Below, in pieces: positions 38,576-48,213 of a stretch of 64,000 nucleotides of DNA. Within the stretch, counting starts at the first letter, position 1. Every line of letters begins with the position of its first letter. Below the pieces are notes generated by a model. That model was not told the DNA's origin. It was given only the letters and a program-made list of their open reading frames with translations, and did not search any database. The translations under genes and the position numbers were made by a program. This stretch comes from Caballeronia glebae (GTDB lineage Bacteria; Pseudomonadota; Gammaproteobacteria; Burkholderiales; Burkholderiaceae): contig NZ_FCOJ02000010.1 in the NCBI RefSeq assembly GCF_001545035.1, forward strand, positions 62,001-126,000, read 5' to 3'.

Positions 38576-40021
38576 TTATGTGCGCTCGGCGATGAACGCC
38601 TTCACCACGCCTGCATCCGCGGGAACGATATCGAACTTTTGCGGCAGTTTTTCAAGTCCCACGAATGCGGACGGCCGCTCCGGCTCGCGATTGAGCGCCT
38701 CGCGGATCGTCTCGCCGAACTTGATCGGTTGCGCCGTTTCCAGAATAATCATCGGCACGCCGGGCTTGAGATTCTCGCGCGCGACCTTCACGCCGTCGGC
38801 GGTGTGCGTGTCGATCATCGTGTGATAGCGCTCGAACACGTCGCGGATCGTCTTCACGCGGTCGTCGTGGCCGCTCTTGCCCGACACGAAGCCGAATTCC
38901 TTCACGCGCGCGAAATCGCCGCTCGCCGCGAGGTCGAAGCCGCCCTTCTCCTCCACGTCGCGGAACAGTTGCAGCACGCGCGCCGGGTCACGGCCGAGCA
39001 GGTCGTGCACGAAACGCTCGAAATTCGAGGCCTTCGAGATGTCCATGCTCGGACTGGTCGTGTGATACGTCTCCGCCGCGCCGCGCACGCGATACACGCC
39101 GGTCTTGAAGAACTCGTCGAGCACGTCGTTTTCGTTAGTCGCGACCACGAGCTGATCGATCGGCAGGCCCATCATGCGGGCGATATGTCCCGCGCACACA
39201 TTGCCGAAGTTGCCCGACGGCACCGTGAACGACACGCTTTCGCCGTTGCTTCGCGTCGCGGCGAAATAGCCCTTGAAGTAGTACACGACCTGCGCGACGA
39301 CGCGCGCCCAGTTGATCGAATTGACCGTGCCGATCTTGTGCTTCGCCTTGTATGCGTGATCGTTCGATACGGCCTTGACGATGTCCTGGCAATTGTCGAA
39401 GTTGCCCTCGACCGCCAGATTGAAGATGTTCAGGTCCTGCAGCGAGAACATCTGCGCGGTCTGGAACGCGCTCATCTTCTTGTGCGGCGACAGCATGAAC
39501 ACGCGCACGCCGGTCTTGCCGCGCATGGCGTATTCGGCGGCGCTGCCGGTGTCGCCCGAAGTCGCGCCGAGAATGTTCAGCGTTTCGCCGTGCTTCGCGA
39601 GCGCGTACTCGAACAGATTGCCGAGCAGTTGCATCGCCATGTCCTTGAAGGCGAGCGTCGGACCGTTCGACAGTTCCAGCAGAGAAAGCGTCGTGCCGTT
39701 TTCCTCGCCGAGCGTCTTGAGCGGCGTGATCTGCACCGCGCTCTCTTCGTGGCGCACGTTGCTGTAGACCTGCGCCGTGTAGGTCTTGCGCGTGAGCGAG
39801 CGCAGGTCGTCGGCGGGAATGTCGTCGCTGAACTTCGACAGCACTTCGAATGCGAGATCCGCGTACGACAGCGTGCGCCAGCGCGCGAGTTCATCGGCGC
39901 CGACCTTCGGATATTGCGCCGGCAGATACAGGCCGCCGTCTTTCGCGAGGCCGCCGAGCAGAATGTCCGAGAACGTGTGGCGCTCGTTCGTGCCGGCGCC
40001 GCGCGTCGAAATGTAGTTCAT
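38576..40021 (-). CDS. thrC: Threonine synthase
   Basis: 481 aa, long form of the family. The N-terminus MNYISTRGAGTNERHTFSD, the PLP-Lys motif (NGPTLAFKDMAMQ), GATSGDTGSAAEYA and FTVPSGNFGNVCAG are all typical. It converts phosphohomoserine to threonine. It starts 11 bp after hom in the operon alaA-hom-thrC. Homoserine kinase (thrB) is not in this window. Confidence 0.95.
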   Translation of the reverse strand: MNYISTRGAGTNERHTFSDILLGGLAKDGGLYLPAQYPKVGADELARWRTLSYADLAFEVLSKFSDDIPADDLRSLTRKTYTAQVYSNVRHEESAVQITPLKTLGEENGTTLSLLELSNGPTLAFKDMAMQLLGNLFEYALAKHGETLNILGATSGDTGSAAEYAMRGKTGVRVFMLSPHKKMSAFQTAQMFSLQDLNIFNLAVEGNFDNCQDIVKAVSNDHAYKAKHKIGTVNSINWARVVAQVVYYFKGYFAATRSNGESVSFTVPSGNFGNVCAGHIARMMGLPIDQLVVATNENDVLDEFFKTGVYRVRGAAETYHTTSPSMDISKASNFERFVHDLLGRDPARVLQLFRDVEEKGGFDLAASGDFARVKEFGFVSGKSGHDDRVKTIRDVFERYHTMIDTHTADGVKVARENLKPGVPMIILETAQPIKFGETIREALNREPERPSAFVGLEKLPQKFDIVPADAGVVKAFIAERT

Positions 40022-40032
40022 CGTGCTTGCCC

Positions 40033-41355
40033 TTAGTTGAGCGCTTCCATGCGCAACTTCGTCACTTCCGAGACGACCGTGGACAGCGCCTCGATCTGCA
40101 CGATCGCCGCGTTCACGTTCTTTTCCACCGTCTCGTGCGTGATGAGGATGATGTCGGTCTCGCCCTTGTTCGCGCCGTCGACTTCTTCCGATTCCTTCTG
40201 CAGCAGCGCGTCGATGGAGATGCCCTTGTCCGCGAGAATGCGCGTGATGTTCGCGAGCACGCCGGTCACGTCCGCGACGCGCAGGCGCAGGTAGTAGCCG
40301 CTCGTTATTTCGTCGATCGGCAGGATCGGCGTGTTCGAGAGGCTGTCCGGCTGGAACGCCAGATGCGGCACGCGATGCTCGGAGTCGGCAGTATGCAGGC
40401 GCGTCACGTCGACGAGATCGGCGACCACCGCCGAAGCGGTCGGCTCCGCGCCCGCGCCCTTGCCGTAGTACAGCGTCGTGCCGACCGCATCGCCGTGCAC
40501 GACGACCGCGTTCATCGCGCCTTCGACGTTCGCGAGCAGGCGCTTGGCCGGAACGAGCGTCGGATGCGTGCGCAACTCGATGCCCTTCTCCGAACGCCGC
40601 GCGATGCCAAGCAGCTTGATGCGATAGCCCAGATCCTCGGCGTAGCGAATGTCGATGGCCGCCAGCTTGCTGATGCCTTCCACATACGCGCGATCGAATT
40701 GCACCGGCACGCCGAACGCAATCGCGCTCATGATCGTGACCTTGTGCGCGGCATCGACGCCTTCGATGTCGAAGGTCGGATCGGCTTCCGCGTAACCCAG
40801 TTCCTGCGCGGCTTTCAATGCGGTCGCGAAGTCGAGCCCGCGGTCGCGCATCTCCGAAAGAATGTAGTTCGTCGTGCCGTTGATGATGCCCGCGATGTAT
40901 TCGATGCGGTTCGCCGTCAGCCCTTCGCGCAGCGCCTTGATGATCGGAATGCCACCCGCCACCGCCGCCTCGAACGCGACCATCACGCCCTTTGCGCGCG
41001 CGGCCTCGAAAATCTCCGTGCCGTGTACCGCGAGCAGCGCCTTGTTGGCCGTCACGACATGCTTGCCGTTCGCGATCGCGCGCAGCACCAGCTCGCGCGC
41101 GAAGCCCGTGCCGCCGATCATTTCGCACACGATATCGATGGAAGGATCGTCGACGACCGCGTTGAAGTCGTCCGTCACCGCGACGCCTTCCTGCTTCGCG
41201 GCTTCCGCCTTCGCCGGCGTGCGCACCGCGACGCGCGAAATTTCGATGCCGCGTCCCGCGCGTCGTTTGATTTCTTCCTGGTTACGGCGCAGCACCGTGA
41301 AGGTGCCGCTGCCAACCGTGCCGAAGCCCAAGAGTCCTACTTTGATCGGTTCCAT
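40033..41355 (-). CDS. hom: Homoserine dehydrogenase
   Basis: 440 aa. An NAD(P)-binding N-terminus (VGLLGFGTVGSG), the catalytic domain (AGIINGTTNYILSEM, GYAEADPTFDIEG) and a C-terminal ACT domain (about 355-435) for feedback by threonine. It reduces aspartate semialdehyde to homoserine. It lies 25 bp downstream of alaA and 11 bp upstream of thrC. Confidence 0.96.
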   Translation of the reverse strand: MEPIKVGLLGFGTVGSGTFTVLRRNQEEIKRRAGRGIEISRVAVRTPAKAEAAKQEGVAVTDDFNAVVDDPSIDIVCEMIGGTGFARELVLRAIANGKHVVTANKALLAVHGTEIFEAARAKGVMVAFEAAVAGGIPIIKALREGLTANRIEYIAGIINGTTNYILSEMRDRGLDFATALKAAQELGYAEADPTFDIEGVDAAHKVTIMSAIAFGVPVQFDRAYVEGISKLAAIDIRYAEDLGYRIKLLGIARRSEKGIELRTHPTLVPAKRLLANVEGAMNAVVVHGDAVGTTLYYGKGAGAEPTASAVVADLVDVTRLHTADSEHRVPHLAFQPDSLSNTPILPIDEITSGYYLRLRVADVTGVLANITRILADKGISIDALLQKESEEVDGANKGETDIILITHETVEKNVNAAIVQIEALSTVVSEVTKLRMEALN

Positions 41356-41380
41356 GCAGCGCGAGTCTTTAAAAGAGAGA

Positions 41381-42619
41381 TTAAGCGGAATGTCGTTTGC
41401 GATAGCCGTCGAGGAAGCGCGCGATCCGGTTGATCGAATCCGCGAGATCGTCGACGTTCGGCAGGAAAACCACGCGGAAGTGATCCGGCGTCGGCCAGTT
41501 GAAGCCCGTGCCCTGCACGAGCAGCACGCGCTCTTCGAGCAGCAGGTCGGTGATGAACTGCTGGTCGTCCTGGATCGGATACATCTTCGGATCGAGCTTC
41601 GGGAACATGTAGAGCGCGGCTTGCGGCTTCACGCAGGTCACGCCGGGAATGGCCGTGAGCATGTCGTAGGCGAGCTCGCGCTGCTTGTAGAGACGCCCGC
41701 CCGGCACGATCAGGTCGTTGATGCTTTGATAGCCGCCGAGCGCCGTCTGGATTGCGTACTGGCCGGGCACGTTCGGGCACAGGCGCATCGACGCGAGAAT
41801 GCCGAGGCCTTCGAGATAGTCCTTCGCGCGGCGGCGATTCTCTTCGATCAACCCGGAAATCGCCATCCAGCCCGCGCGATAACCGCACGAACGGTAACTT
41901 TTCGAGAGGCTGTTGAACGTGACCGTGATGACGTCTTCGGACAGCGCGCCCATCGACGTATGCGTTTGCCCGTCGTAGACGATCTTGTCGTAGACCTCAT
42001 CGGCGAAAATAATCAGGCCGTGCTCGCGCGCGAGCGCGATCAGTTCGCGCAGCAGGTCGTCCGAGTACAGCGCGCCCGTCGGATTGTTCGGGTTGATGAC
42101 GACGAGCGCCTTCGTATTCGGCGTGATTTTCGCGCGGATGTCGTCGAGATCGGGCATCCAGCCGTTGCTCTCGTCGCACATATAGTGACGCGGCGTGCCC
42201 GACGACAGGCTCACCGCGGCCGTCCACAGCGGATAATCCGGCGCCGGAAGGAGCACTTCGTCGCCGTCGTTCAGGAGCGCCTGCATCGCCATGACGATCA
42301 GTTCCGACGCGCCATTGCCGATGTAGATATCGTCCAGTTCGACGCCCGTCACGCCCTTTTGCTGCGTGTAATGCATGATCGCCTTGCGCGCGGCGAACAC
42401 GCCCTTCGAATCCGAATAGCCCGACGAACCCGGCAGGTTGCGGATCATGTCCTGAATGATCTCGTCCGGCGCCTCGAAACCGAACGGCGCCAGATTGCCG
42501 ATATTCAGCTTGATGATGCGATGACCTTCCTCTTCGAGGCGCTTCGCGTGTTCGAGCACGGGCCCGCGAATGTCGTAGCAGACGTTTTGCAGCTTATTGG
42601 ATTTGAGAATCGGTTTCAC
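41381..42619 (-). CDS. alaA: Alanine aminotransferase, AlaA type
   Basis: 412 aa, class I/II PLP aminotransferase. Motifs: NIGNLAPFGF, YPLWTAAVSL, NPNNPTGALY, FADEVYDKIVYDG and the PLP-Lys in NSLSKSYRSCGYRAGW. Matches E. coli AlaA (YfbQ) in length and character; it makes alanine from pyruvate and glutamate. It is the first gene of the alaA-hom-thrC unit common in this group. Confidence 0.9.
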   Translation of the reverse strand: MKPILKSNKLQNVCYDIRGPVLEHAKRLEEEGHRIIKLNIGNLAPFGFEAPDEIIQDMIRNLPGSSGYSDSKGVFAARKAIMHYTQQKGVTGVELDDIYIGNGASELIVMAMQALLNDGDEVLLPAPDYPLWTAAVSLSSGTPRHYMCDESNGWMPDLDDIRAKITPNTKALVVINPNNPTGALYSDDLLRELIALAREHGLIIFADEVYDKIVYDGQTHTSMGALSEDVITVTFNSLSKSYRSCGYRAGWMAISGLIEENRRRAKDYLEGLGILASMRLCPNVPGQYAIQTALGGYQSINDLIVPGGRLYKQRELAYDMLTAIPGVTCVKPQAALYMFPKLDPKMYPIQDDQQFITDLLLEERVLLVQGTGFNWPTPDHFRVVFLPNVDDLADSINRIARFLDGYRKRHSA

Positions 42620-42940
42620 GGCTGGCGCTCTGGGTCTGATGTGAATGCGGACTGGTTTTTGTGATGTCGGTCAGGTGCGGCCCGGTCTTCCGGACAGCCA
42701 GTCCCGCGCGCGAGCCGCGAGCGGGCGTTGCAATAAATACCGAGGTTGAAGCCTGAAGGCGGCTCGCCCGGACGGCTCGCTCTGTTCCGAGCGCCGAACG
42801 ATGCATTTTAGACGCCGCGCCAGGTAAGGCATGGGCGATGCGGACCGGATTGCGTGTCGAAGGCGGCTTGTGGCGGCGCGCGAGCGCAACGGGCGGCGCA
42901 CGAGCAAGCCCGGCAGCCGAAAAGTTATAATTTACTGATT
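42620..42940. other. Intergenic region upstream of divergent alaA and Mth938-like gene
   Basis: About 320 bp up to the mini-ORF. A perfect TATAAT (42926-42931) is the best promoter element on the plus strand; no good -35 is seen 17 bp upstream. No alaA promoter, RNA or terminator was identified on the minus strand. Confidence 0.4.
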
Positions 42941-43078
42941 ATGGCTCAGTTCCGCAATGCACCAATCGAATGCGCCGGAGCAGGCGCCGGTGGCGTTGCA
43001 AACGCGCGCGCGGAGCGCTTCTCACGCCGCCGCGCCCGCCGAGTCTCTTCCCTTTCCCTTGCCGGATCATCGTTTTGA
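42941..43078 (+). CDS. Possible 45-codon leader ORF, near-leaderless
   Basis: ATG to TGA, 45 aa (MAQFRNAPIECAGAGAGG start, Arg/Ser-rich end). The ATG lies 9 bases after the TATAAT at 42926-42931, so transcription would start within a few bases of it. No ribosome binding site precedes it. Its stop overlaps the TTG start of the next gene (TTGA). The peptide looks unlike a folded protein; if translated, its role may be to bring ribosomes to the TTG. Could also be chance. Confidence 0.25.
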   Translation: MAQFRNAPIECAGAGAGGVANARAERFSRRRARRVSSLSLAGSSF

Positions 43079-43449
43079 AACTGCACCAGGATAACAACAG
43101 CGCGCTCAACACCATCACGAGCTACGGAGACGGCTTCGTGGCGATCAATCTCGAAAGACACGAAGGCAGCGTGATCGTCATGCCGCGCACGCCCGTCACG
43201 CCGTGGCCGGTGTCGTCGTTCGAGGCGCTCACGCCCGAGCATTTCGATGCGCTCGTTCAGGAGGCCCCGGAAGTCGTCATTTTCGGTAGCGGCTCGCGAC
43301 TGCGCTTTCCGCATCCGCGCCTCACGGCGCAACTGGCGAAGCAACGCATCGGCGTCGAGACGATGGATTTCGGCGCGGCCTGCCGTACCTACAACATCCT
43401 GATGGCTGAAGGCCGGCGCGTGGCCGTTGCGCTCCTGATCGAAGCCTGA
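43075..43449 (+). CDS. Mth938/NDUFAF3-like protein (DUF498)
   Basis: 124 aa from a TTG start (MKLHQDNNSALNTITSYG when read with Met). The start is chosen because relatives begin with MKLHQ; the frame extends upstream with Arg/Pro-rich, non-protein-like sequence. Signature blocks are MPRTPVTPWPV, VIFGSGSRLRFP, VETMDFGAACRTYNILMAEGR and VAVALLIEA. The human relative NDUFAF3 is a complex I assembly factor; the bacterial role is unproven. No ribosome binding site precedes the TTG. Confidence 0.85.
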   Translation: MKLHQDNNSALNTITSYGDGFVAINLERHEGSVIVMPRTPVTPWPVSSFEALTPEHFDALVQEAPEVVIFGSGSRLRFPHPRLTAQLAKQRIGVETMDFGAACRTYNILMAEGRRVAVALLIEA

Positions 43450-43781
43450 GGGAAGCCCTAAGGAACCGCTAAGGAAGCGCTGACACACTCGCGCCGCTCG
43501 TCCGATATCGGAGCGAGCCGGTGCTTGCCGATTGTCAAATTCGAGGAGCGTCGGACGGCCGTGCGCTACACTCCCGCCCGGCATCCGTCGTTGCGGTACG
43601 CGCGGGATACGGCGCGAAGGCATCGCAACCACTATGTGCGCGGCGTGTGCCCGAAACTGCGAACTCGCGTCGAAAATTCGTGTCGGGGCCTGCGCCGGGT
43701 TGCATCCCCGCGTAGCGCGCATTCATCGCCCATTTGGTTTTCATTAGCGCCGCACATCGCGGCATCGGACAGGTCGACTTC
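43450..43781. other. Intergenic region upstream of arnT
   Basis: About 330 bp. It presumably carries the arn promoter. A short frame (43525-43785) is Arg-rich, lacks a ribosome binding site and overlaps arnT; I do not call it. No PmrA- or PhoP-type box was recognised. Confidence 0.4.
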
Positions 43782-45455
43782 ATGAACGATACGCCTACAC
43801 GGCTACCGCTCACGCGTCTCTCGCTCATTCTTCTCGTACTCGCGCTCGCGATCATCTGGTTCGCGCCGCTCGGATTTCGTCATCTCGTGCCAAGCGACGA
43901 GGGCCGTTACGCCGAAATGGCGCGCGAGATGTTCGTGACCGGCGACTGGATCACGCCGCGCTACAACGGCTACAAGTACTTCGAGAAGCCGCCGCTGCAA
44001 ACCTGGGCGAACGCTCTCAGCTTCGCGTGGTTCGGCATCGGCGACTGGCAGGCGCGGCTCTACACGGCGCTCACGGGCTTCGTGGGCGTGCTGCTCGTCG
44101 GCTATACCGGCACGCGCGTGTTCAACGCGCTGACGGGCTTCGCCGCCGCGGTGATCCTCGCGACGTGCCCGTACTGGAACCTGATGGGCCACTTCAACAC
44201 GCTCGACATGGGCCTGTCGTTCTGGATGGAATTGACGCTCTGCGCGCTCTTGCTCGCCCAGCGCCCCGGCCTGCCGACGCGCGACGTGCGCCTCTGGATG
44301 TGGCTATGCTGGGCCGGAATGGGCGCGGCCGTGCTGTCGAAAGGCCTCGTCGGCCTGATCCTGCCGGGCGCGGTCCTCGTCCTGTACTCGCTCGTGTCGC
44401 GCGACTGGGCGCTCTGGAAGCGGCTCTATATCGGCAGCGGGCTGATCGTATTCCTGATCGTGACCGGCCCCTGGTTCGCGCTCGTGCAGATGAAGAACCC
44501 TGAATTCTTCAACTTCTTCTTCATCGTCCAGCAGTTCAAGCGCTATCTGACGCCCGAGCAGAACCGCCCCGGCGCGTTCTATTACTTCGTACCGGTGCTG
44601 ATCGTCGGCTTTCTGCCGTGGCTGTCGATCGCCTTTCAGAGCGTGCGCCACGGCCTGAAGGCACCGCGCCAGCCCAACGGCTTCGCGCCGGTCACGATGC
44701 TGCTGATCTGGTCGGCGTTCATTTTCGTGTTTTTCAGCGCGTCGCATTCGAAGCTCATTTCGTACGTGCTGCCGATCGCGCCGGCGCTCGCGCTCGTGCT
44801 CGGGCTCTATTTGCCGTCGCTGACCAAGACGCAATACCGCAGGCATCTGATCGGCTACGCGATATTTCTGATCGCCGCGGCGTTCGGGGCGATTTTCCTC
44901 GGCCGCGCGGGCAGCGCGAACACGCCGAACGCGCTCTATCGCGAGTTTCAGATCTGGGTGTACGCGGGCCTCGCCGTCGCATTCGTCGTGACGATATTCG
45001 CGCTCTGGCTGAACCGGCGTAGCGTGCTGGCGGGCGCGACCGGACTGGGCGCGGCCTGGTTGCTGCTCGGCACGATCGCCGGCTCGGGCCACGACGTCTT
45101 CGGCACGCAAAGCTCGGGCGTGCCGCTCGTGCCGGCCGTGAAGGCCGCGATGGCCAAGCTGCCGCCCGACACGCCGTTCTACTCGATCGCCAAGCTCGAT
45201 CACACGATGCCCTTCTACCTCGGCCATACGATGATCATGGTCGGAGAGGCCGACGAACTGACCTTCGGCGTACAGACCGAGCCGCAAAAATGGGTGCCGA
45301 GTATCGACGAATGGGTCAGGCTGTGGGATTCGAAGCGTTACGCGCTCGCGCTGATGCCGCCGTCGCGCTACGACGAACTCGTGGCACGCCACGTGCCAAT
45401 GCAGGTGATCGCTCGCGACGAGCGCCGCGTGATCGTGGAGAAGCCGCAGCCGTGA
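43782..45455 (+). CDS. arnT: Undecaprenyl phosphate-L-Ara4N transferase (ArnT)
   Basis: 557 aa integral membrane GT-C glycosyltransferase. The start MNDTPTRLPLTRL precedes helix 1; the acidic first periplasmic loop (HLVPSDEGRYAEMAREM) and YFEKPPLQTWANALSFAWFG are hallmarks of ArnT. About 12 membrane helices are followed by a periplasmic C-terminal domain. It moves L-Ara4N from the lipid carrier to lipid A, lowering its negative charge and giving polymyxin resistance. First gene of the arn cluster. Confidence 0.92.
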   Translation: MNDTPTRLPLTRLSLILLVLALAIIWFAPLGFRHLVPSDEGRYAEMAREMFVTGDWITPRYNGYKYFEKPPLQTWANALSFAWFGIGDWQARLYTALTGFVGVLLVGYTGTRVFNALTGFAAAVILATCPYWNLMGHFNTLDMGLSFWMELTLCALLLAQRPGLPTRDVRLWMWLCWAGMGAAVLSKGLVGLILPGAVLVLYSLVSRDWALWKRLYIGSGLIVFLIVTGPWFALVQMKNPEFFNFFFIVQQFKRYLTPEQNRPGAFYYFVPVLIVGFLPWLSIAFQSVRHGLKAPRQPNGFAPVTMLLIWSAFIFVFFSASHSKLISYVLPIAPALALVLGLYLPSLTKTQYRRHLIGYAIFLIAAAFGAIFLGRAGSANTPNALYREFQIWVYAGLAVAFVVTIFALWLNRRSVLAGATGLGAAWLLLGTIAGSGHDVFGTQSSGVPLVPAVKAAMAKLPPDTPFYSIAKLDHTMPFYLGHTMIMVGEADELTFGVQTEPQKWVPSIDEWVRLWDSKRYALALMPPSRYDELVARHVPMQVIARDERRVIVEKPQP

Positions 45456-45552
45456 GCGCGTGTTTTCCTCTCAATCGCGATGCTGCGCTGCACGATCGTT
45501 CGGCATTTCGCGATGAACCGAGTATCCTTGTTCCGCATTTGAAAAACGCACG

Positions 45553-45924
45553 ATGAACCCGATTTCCTTTATTTGCATCGTCATCGGCGTATCGTTGAAC
45601 GCATGCGCCCAGCTCCTGCTCAAAGCCGGCGTGAACGCGGTGGGCCATTTCGACATGACGGCCGCCAATATCCTGCCGGTCGGCATCAGAATCGCGACGC
45701 AGTGGCCCATCATCGGCGGGCTTGCGTGTTATGTGCTGAGCGTCGTCGTGTGGATCGTCGGGCTGTCGCGCGTGGATGTGTCGATCGCCTACCCGATGCT
45801 CTCGCTCGGCTACGTCGTCAACGCGTTCGCGGCTTGGTACCTGTTCGGCGAAGTGATGTCGATGCAGCGGCTCATCGGCATCGGCATCATTCTGATCGGC
45901 GTCGTGGTGCTCGCGCGCGGCTAG
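45553..45924 (+). CDS. Small four-helix transporter, ArnE/ArnF-like
   Basis: 123 aa with four membrane helices (SMR/EamA type; NACAQLLLKAGVNAVG, VWIVGLSRVDVSIAYPMLSLGYV). In enterobacteria ArnE and ArnF together flip undecaprenyl-P-Ara4N to the periplasmic side. Only one such gene is present here, between arnT and arnB, so it may act as a homodimer or have a distant partner. Confidence 0.85.
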   Translation: MNPISFICIVIGVSLNACAQLLLKAGVNAVGHFDMTAANILPVGIRIATQWPIIGGLACYVLSVVVWIVGLSRVDVSIAYPMLSLGYVVNAFAAWYLFGEVMSMQRLIGIGIILIGVVVLARG

Positions 45925-45988
45925 GCGCGGCTATTTGGCGGACCGAAGCGGCGGCCGGATCAATTCATCTTTATTAAACGCATAGTCC

Positions 45989-47146
45989 ATGACTCAATCA
46001 ACGCGGCCGTTTTTGCCCTTCGTGAAGCCCGAAATCGACGAAGAAACCATTCAGGGCGTCGTCGACGTGCTGCGCTCGGGCTGGATCACGACCGGACCGC
46101 AGAATCAGCAGTTCGAAGCCGAGTTGTCGGCCTACGTGGGCGGCCGCCCGGTGCGCGCGTTCAACTCGGGCACCTGCACGATGGAGATCGGCTTGCGCAT
46201 CGCGGGTGTCGGCCCCGGCGACGAAGTCATCACCACGCCGATGACCTGGGTGTCGACGGCCAACGTGATCCTCGAAGTCGGCGCGACGCCGGTGTTCGTC
46301 GATATCGATCCGGTCACGCGCAACATCGACCTGAACCTGCTCGAACGCGCGATCACGCCGCGCACGAAGGCGCTCATGCCTGTGTATCTGGCGGGCCTGC
46401 CCCTCGACATGGACAAGCTCTACGACATCGCGCGCGCCCACAAGCTGCGCGTGATCGAGGACGCAGCGCAGGCGTTCGGCTCGACCTGGAAGGGCGAGCG
46501 CATCGGCGCGATCGGCGACATCGTGTCGTTCAGTTTTCACGCGAACAAGAACGTGACGTCCATCGAAGGCGGCGCGCTCGTGATGAACAACGAAGACGAA
46601 GCGGAACTCGCGCGCAAGTACCGGCTGCAGGGCATCACGCGCACCGGCTTCGACGGCATGGACTGCGACGTGCTCGGCGGCAAATACAACCTGACGGACG
46701 TGGCGGCGCGCGTCGGACTCGGTTCGCTGCGGCGCGTCGAAAGCATCACGAGGCAGCGTCATGAACTGGCGCGCCTTTACTTCGATGCCTTCAAAGGCGG
46801 CGCGGCGGTCAAGCTCGGCATCGGCTTGCCGGTCGAGAACTTCACGGATCACAACTGGCACATGTTTCAGATCGCGCTGCCGCTTGAGAAGCTCAAGCTT
46901 TCGCGCGCGGAATTCATGGCGCAACTGAAGGAACGCGGTATCGGAAGCGGCGTGCACTATCCTGCGCTGCACCTGTTCACGCTGTATCGCGCGCGCGGCT
47001 TCACGGAGGGCATGTTCCCGCATGCGGAGCGTTACGGCGCATCGAATGTGACGCTGCCGCTCTTTCCGGGAATGACCGCCGAAGACGTGACGCATGTCGT
47101 CGAGTCGATCGACGAGATCTGCGAGCAGTTCGGACACAACGGGTAA
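45989..47146 (+). CDS. arnB: UDP-4-amino-4-deoxy-L-arabinose aminotransferase
   Basis: 385 aa, DegT/DnrJ/EryC1 PLP family. VDVLRSGWITTGPQNQQFEAEL, the FNSGTCTMEIGL loop, EDAAQAFGSTWKG and the PLP-Lys in FHANKNVTSIEGG are present. It transfers an amino group from glutamate to UDP-4-keto-arabinose. Spacing to arnC is 29 bp. Confidence 0.95.
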   Translation: MTQSTRPFLPFVKPEIDEETIQGVVDVLRSGWITTGPQNQQFEAELSAYVGGRPVRAFNSGTCTMEIGLRIAGVGPGDEVITTPMTWVSTANVILEVGATPVFVDIDPVTRNIDLNLLERAITPRTKALMPVYLAGLPLDMDKLYDIARAHKLRVIEDAAQAFGSTWKGERIGAIGDIVSFSFHANKNVTSIEGGALVMNNEDEAELARKYRLQGITRTGFDGMDCDVLGGKYNLTDVAARVGLGSLRRVESITRQRHELARLYFDAFKGGAAVKLGIGLPVENFTDHNWHMFQIALPLEKLKLSRAEFMAQLKERGIGSGVHYPALHLFTLYRARGFTEGMFPHAERYGASNVTLPLFPGMTAEDVTHVVESIDEICEQFGHNG

Positions 47147-47175
47147 CACGGACCATCAAGGACAATCAGCGCAAC

Positions 47176-48213
47176 ATGAGTCATTTCGATTTTCCGGCGA
47201 CGTCCCCCGAGCTTTCGGTGATCATCCCGGTGTACAACGAGCAGGACGGCCTGGCCGCCCTTTTTCAGCGCCTCTATCCGGCGCTCGATGCGCTCGGCAC
47301 GTCGTACGAGGTGATCTTCATCAACGACGGCAGCCGCGACAAATCGCCCGCGCTGCTCGCGCAGCAGTTCCACGCGCGGCCCGACACCACGCGCGTCATT
47401 CTGCTCAACGGCAACTACGGTCAGCACATGGCGATTCTCGCGGGCTTCGAGCAGTCGCGCGGCGAGATCGTCGTCACGCTCGACGCGGACCTGCAGAATC
47501 CGCCGGAGGAAATCGGCAAGCTCGTCGCGAAGATGCGCGAAGGTTACGACTACGTCGGCACCATTCGCCAGCAGCGCCAGGACAGCCTGTGGCGCAAGAA
47601 GGCATCGCGCGCGATGAACCGTCTGCGCGAGCGCATCACGAAGATTCGCATGACAGATCAAGGCTGCATGCTGCGCGCGTACAGCCGCCATATCATCGAT
47701 ACGATCAATCGCTGCGGCGAGATCAACACGTTCATTCCCGCGCTCGCGTACACCTTCGCGCAGAACCCGATCGAAGTCGGTGTCGCGCACGAAGAGCGTT
47801 TCGCGGGCGAATCGAAGTATTCGCTCTACAGCCTCATCCGCCTGAACTTCGATCTCGTTACGGGCTTTTCGGTCGTGCCGCTGCAATGGCTGTCGTTCAT
47901 CGGCGTGATTCTGTCGGTCGGCTCGGCGGGTCTGTTCCTGCTGCTGTTGATTCGCCGTTTCATGTTCGGCGCGGAAGTCCAGGGTGTGTTCACCCTCTTC
48001 GCCATCACGTTCTTTATGCTCGGCGTAATCATCTTCGCGCTCGGGCTGCTCGGCGAGTACATCGGGCGCATCTATCAGCAAGTGCGCGCGCGGCCCCGCT
48101 ATCTCGTGCAGACCATCCTCGAACAGCGCGACGGCGTGCCGGTCGCCGCCAGGCCGTTGCAGGACGCCGTGCAGCAAGTCGTCGCCGTCACGCGCGAGGA
48201 AGACGGCCGATGA
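47176..48213 (+). CDS. arnC: Undecaprenyl-phosphate Ara4FN transferase (ArnC)
   Basis: 345 aa. A GT2 glycosyltransferase domain (VIIPVYNEQDGL, FINDGSRDKS, VTLDADLQNPPEE) and two C-terminal membrane helices (about 232-255 and 270-293). It loads formylated Ara4N onto undecaprenyl phosphate at the inner membrane. Its stop overlaps the next start by 4 bp (ATGA). Confidence 0.95.
   Translation: MSHFDFPATSPELSVIIPVYNEQDGLAALFQRLYPALDALGTSYEVIFINDGSRDKSPALLAQQFHARPDTTRVILLNGNYGQHMAILAGFEQSRGEIVVTLDADLQNPPEEIGKLVAKMREGYDYVGTIRQQRQDSLWRKKASRAMNRLRERITKIRMTDQGCMLRAYSRHIIDTINRCGEINTFIPALAYTFAQNPIEVGVAHEERFAGESKYSLYSLIRLNFDLVTGFSVVPLQWLSFIGVILSVGSAGLFLLLLIRRFMFGAEVQGVFTLFAITFFMLGVIIFALGLLGEYIGRIYQQVRARPRYLVQTILEQRDGVPVAARPLQDAVQQVVAVTREEDGR

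Noticed and set aside
43525..43785. 86-codon ORF upstream of arnT
   Set aside because: Arg-rich composition in two frames, no ribosome binding site, and it runs into the arnT start.
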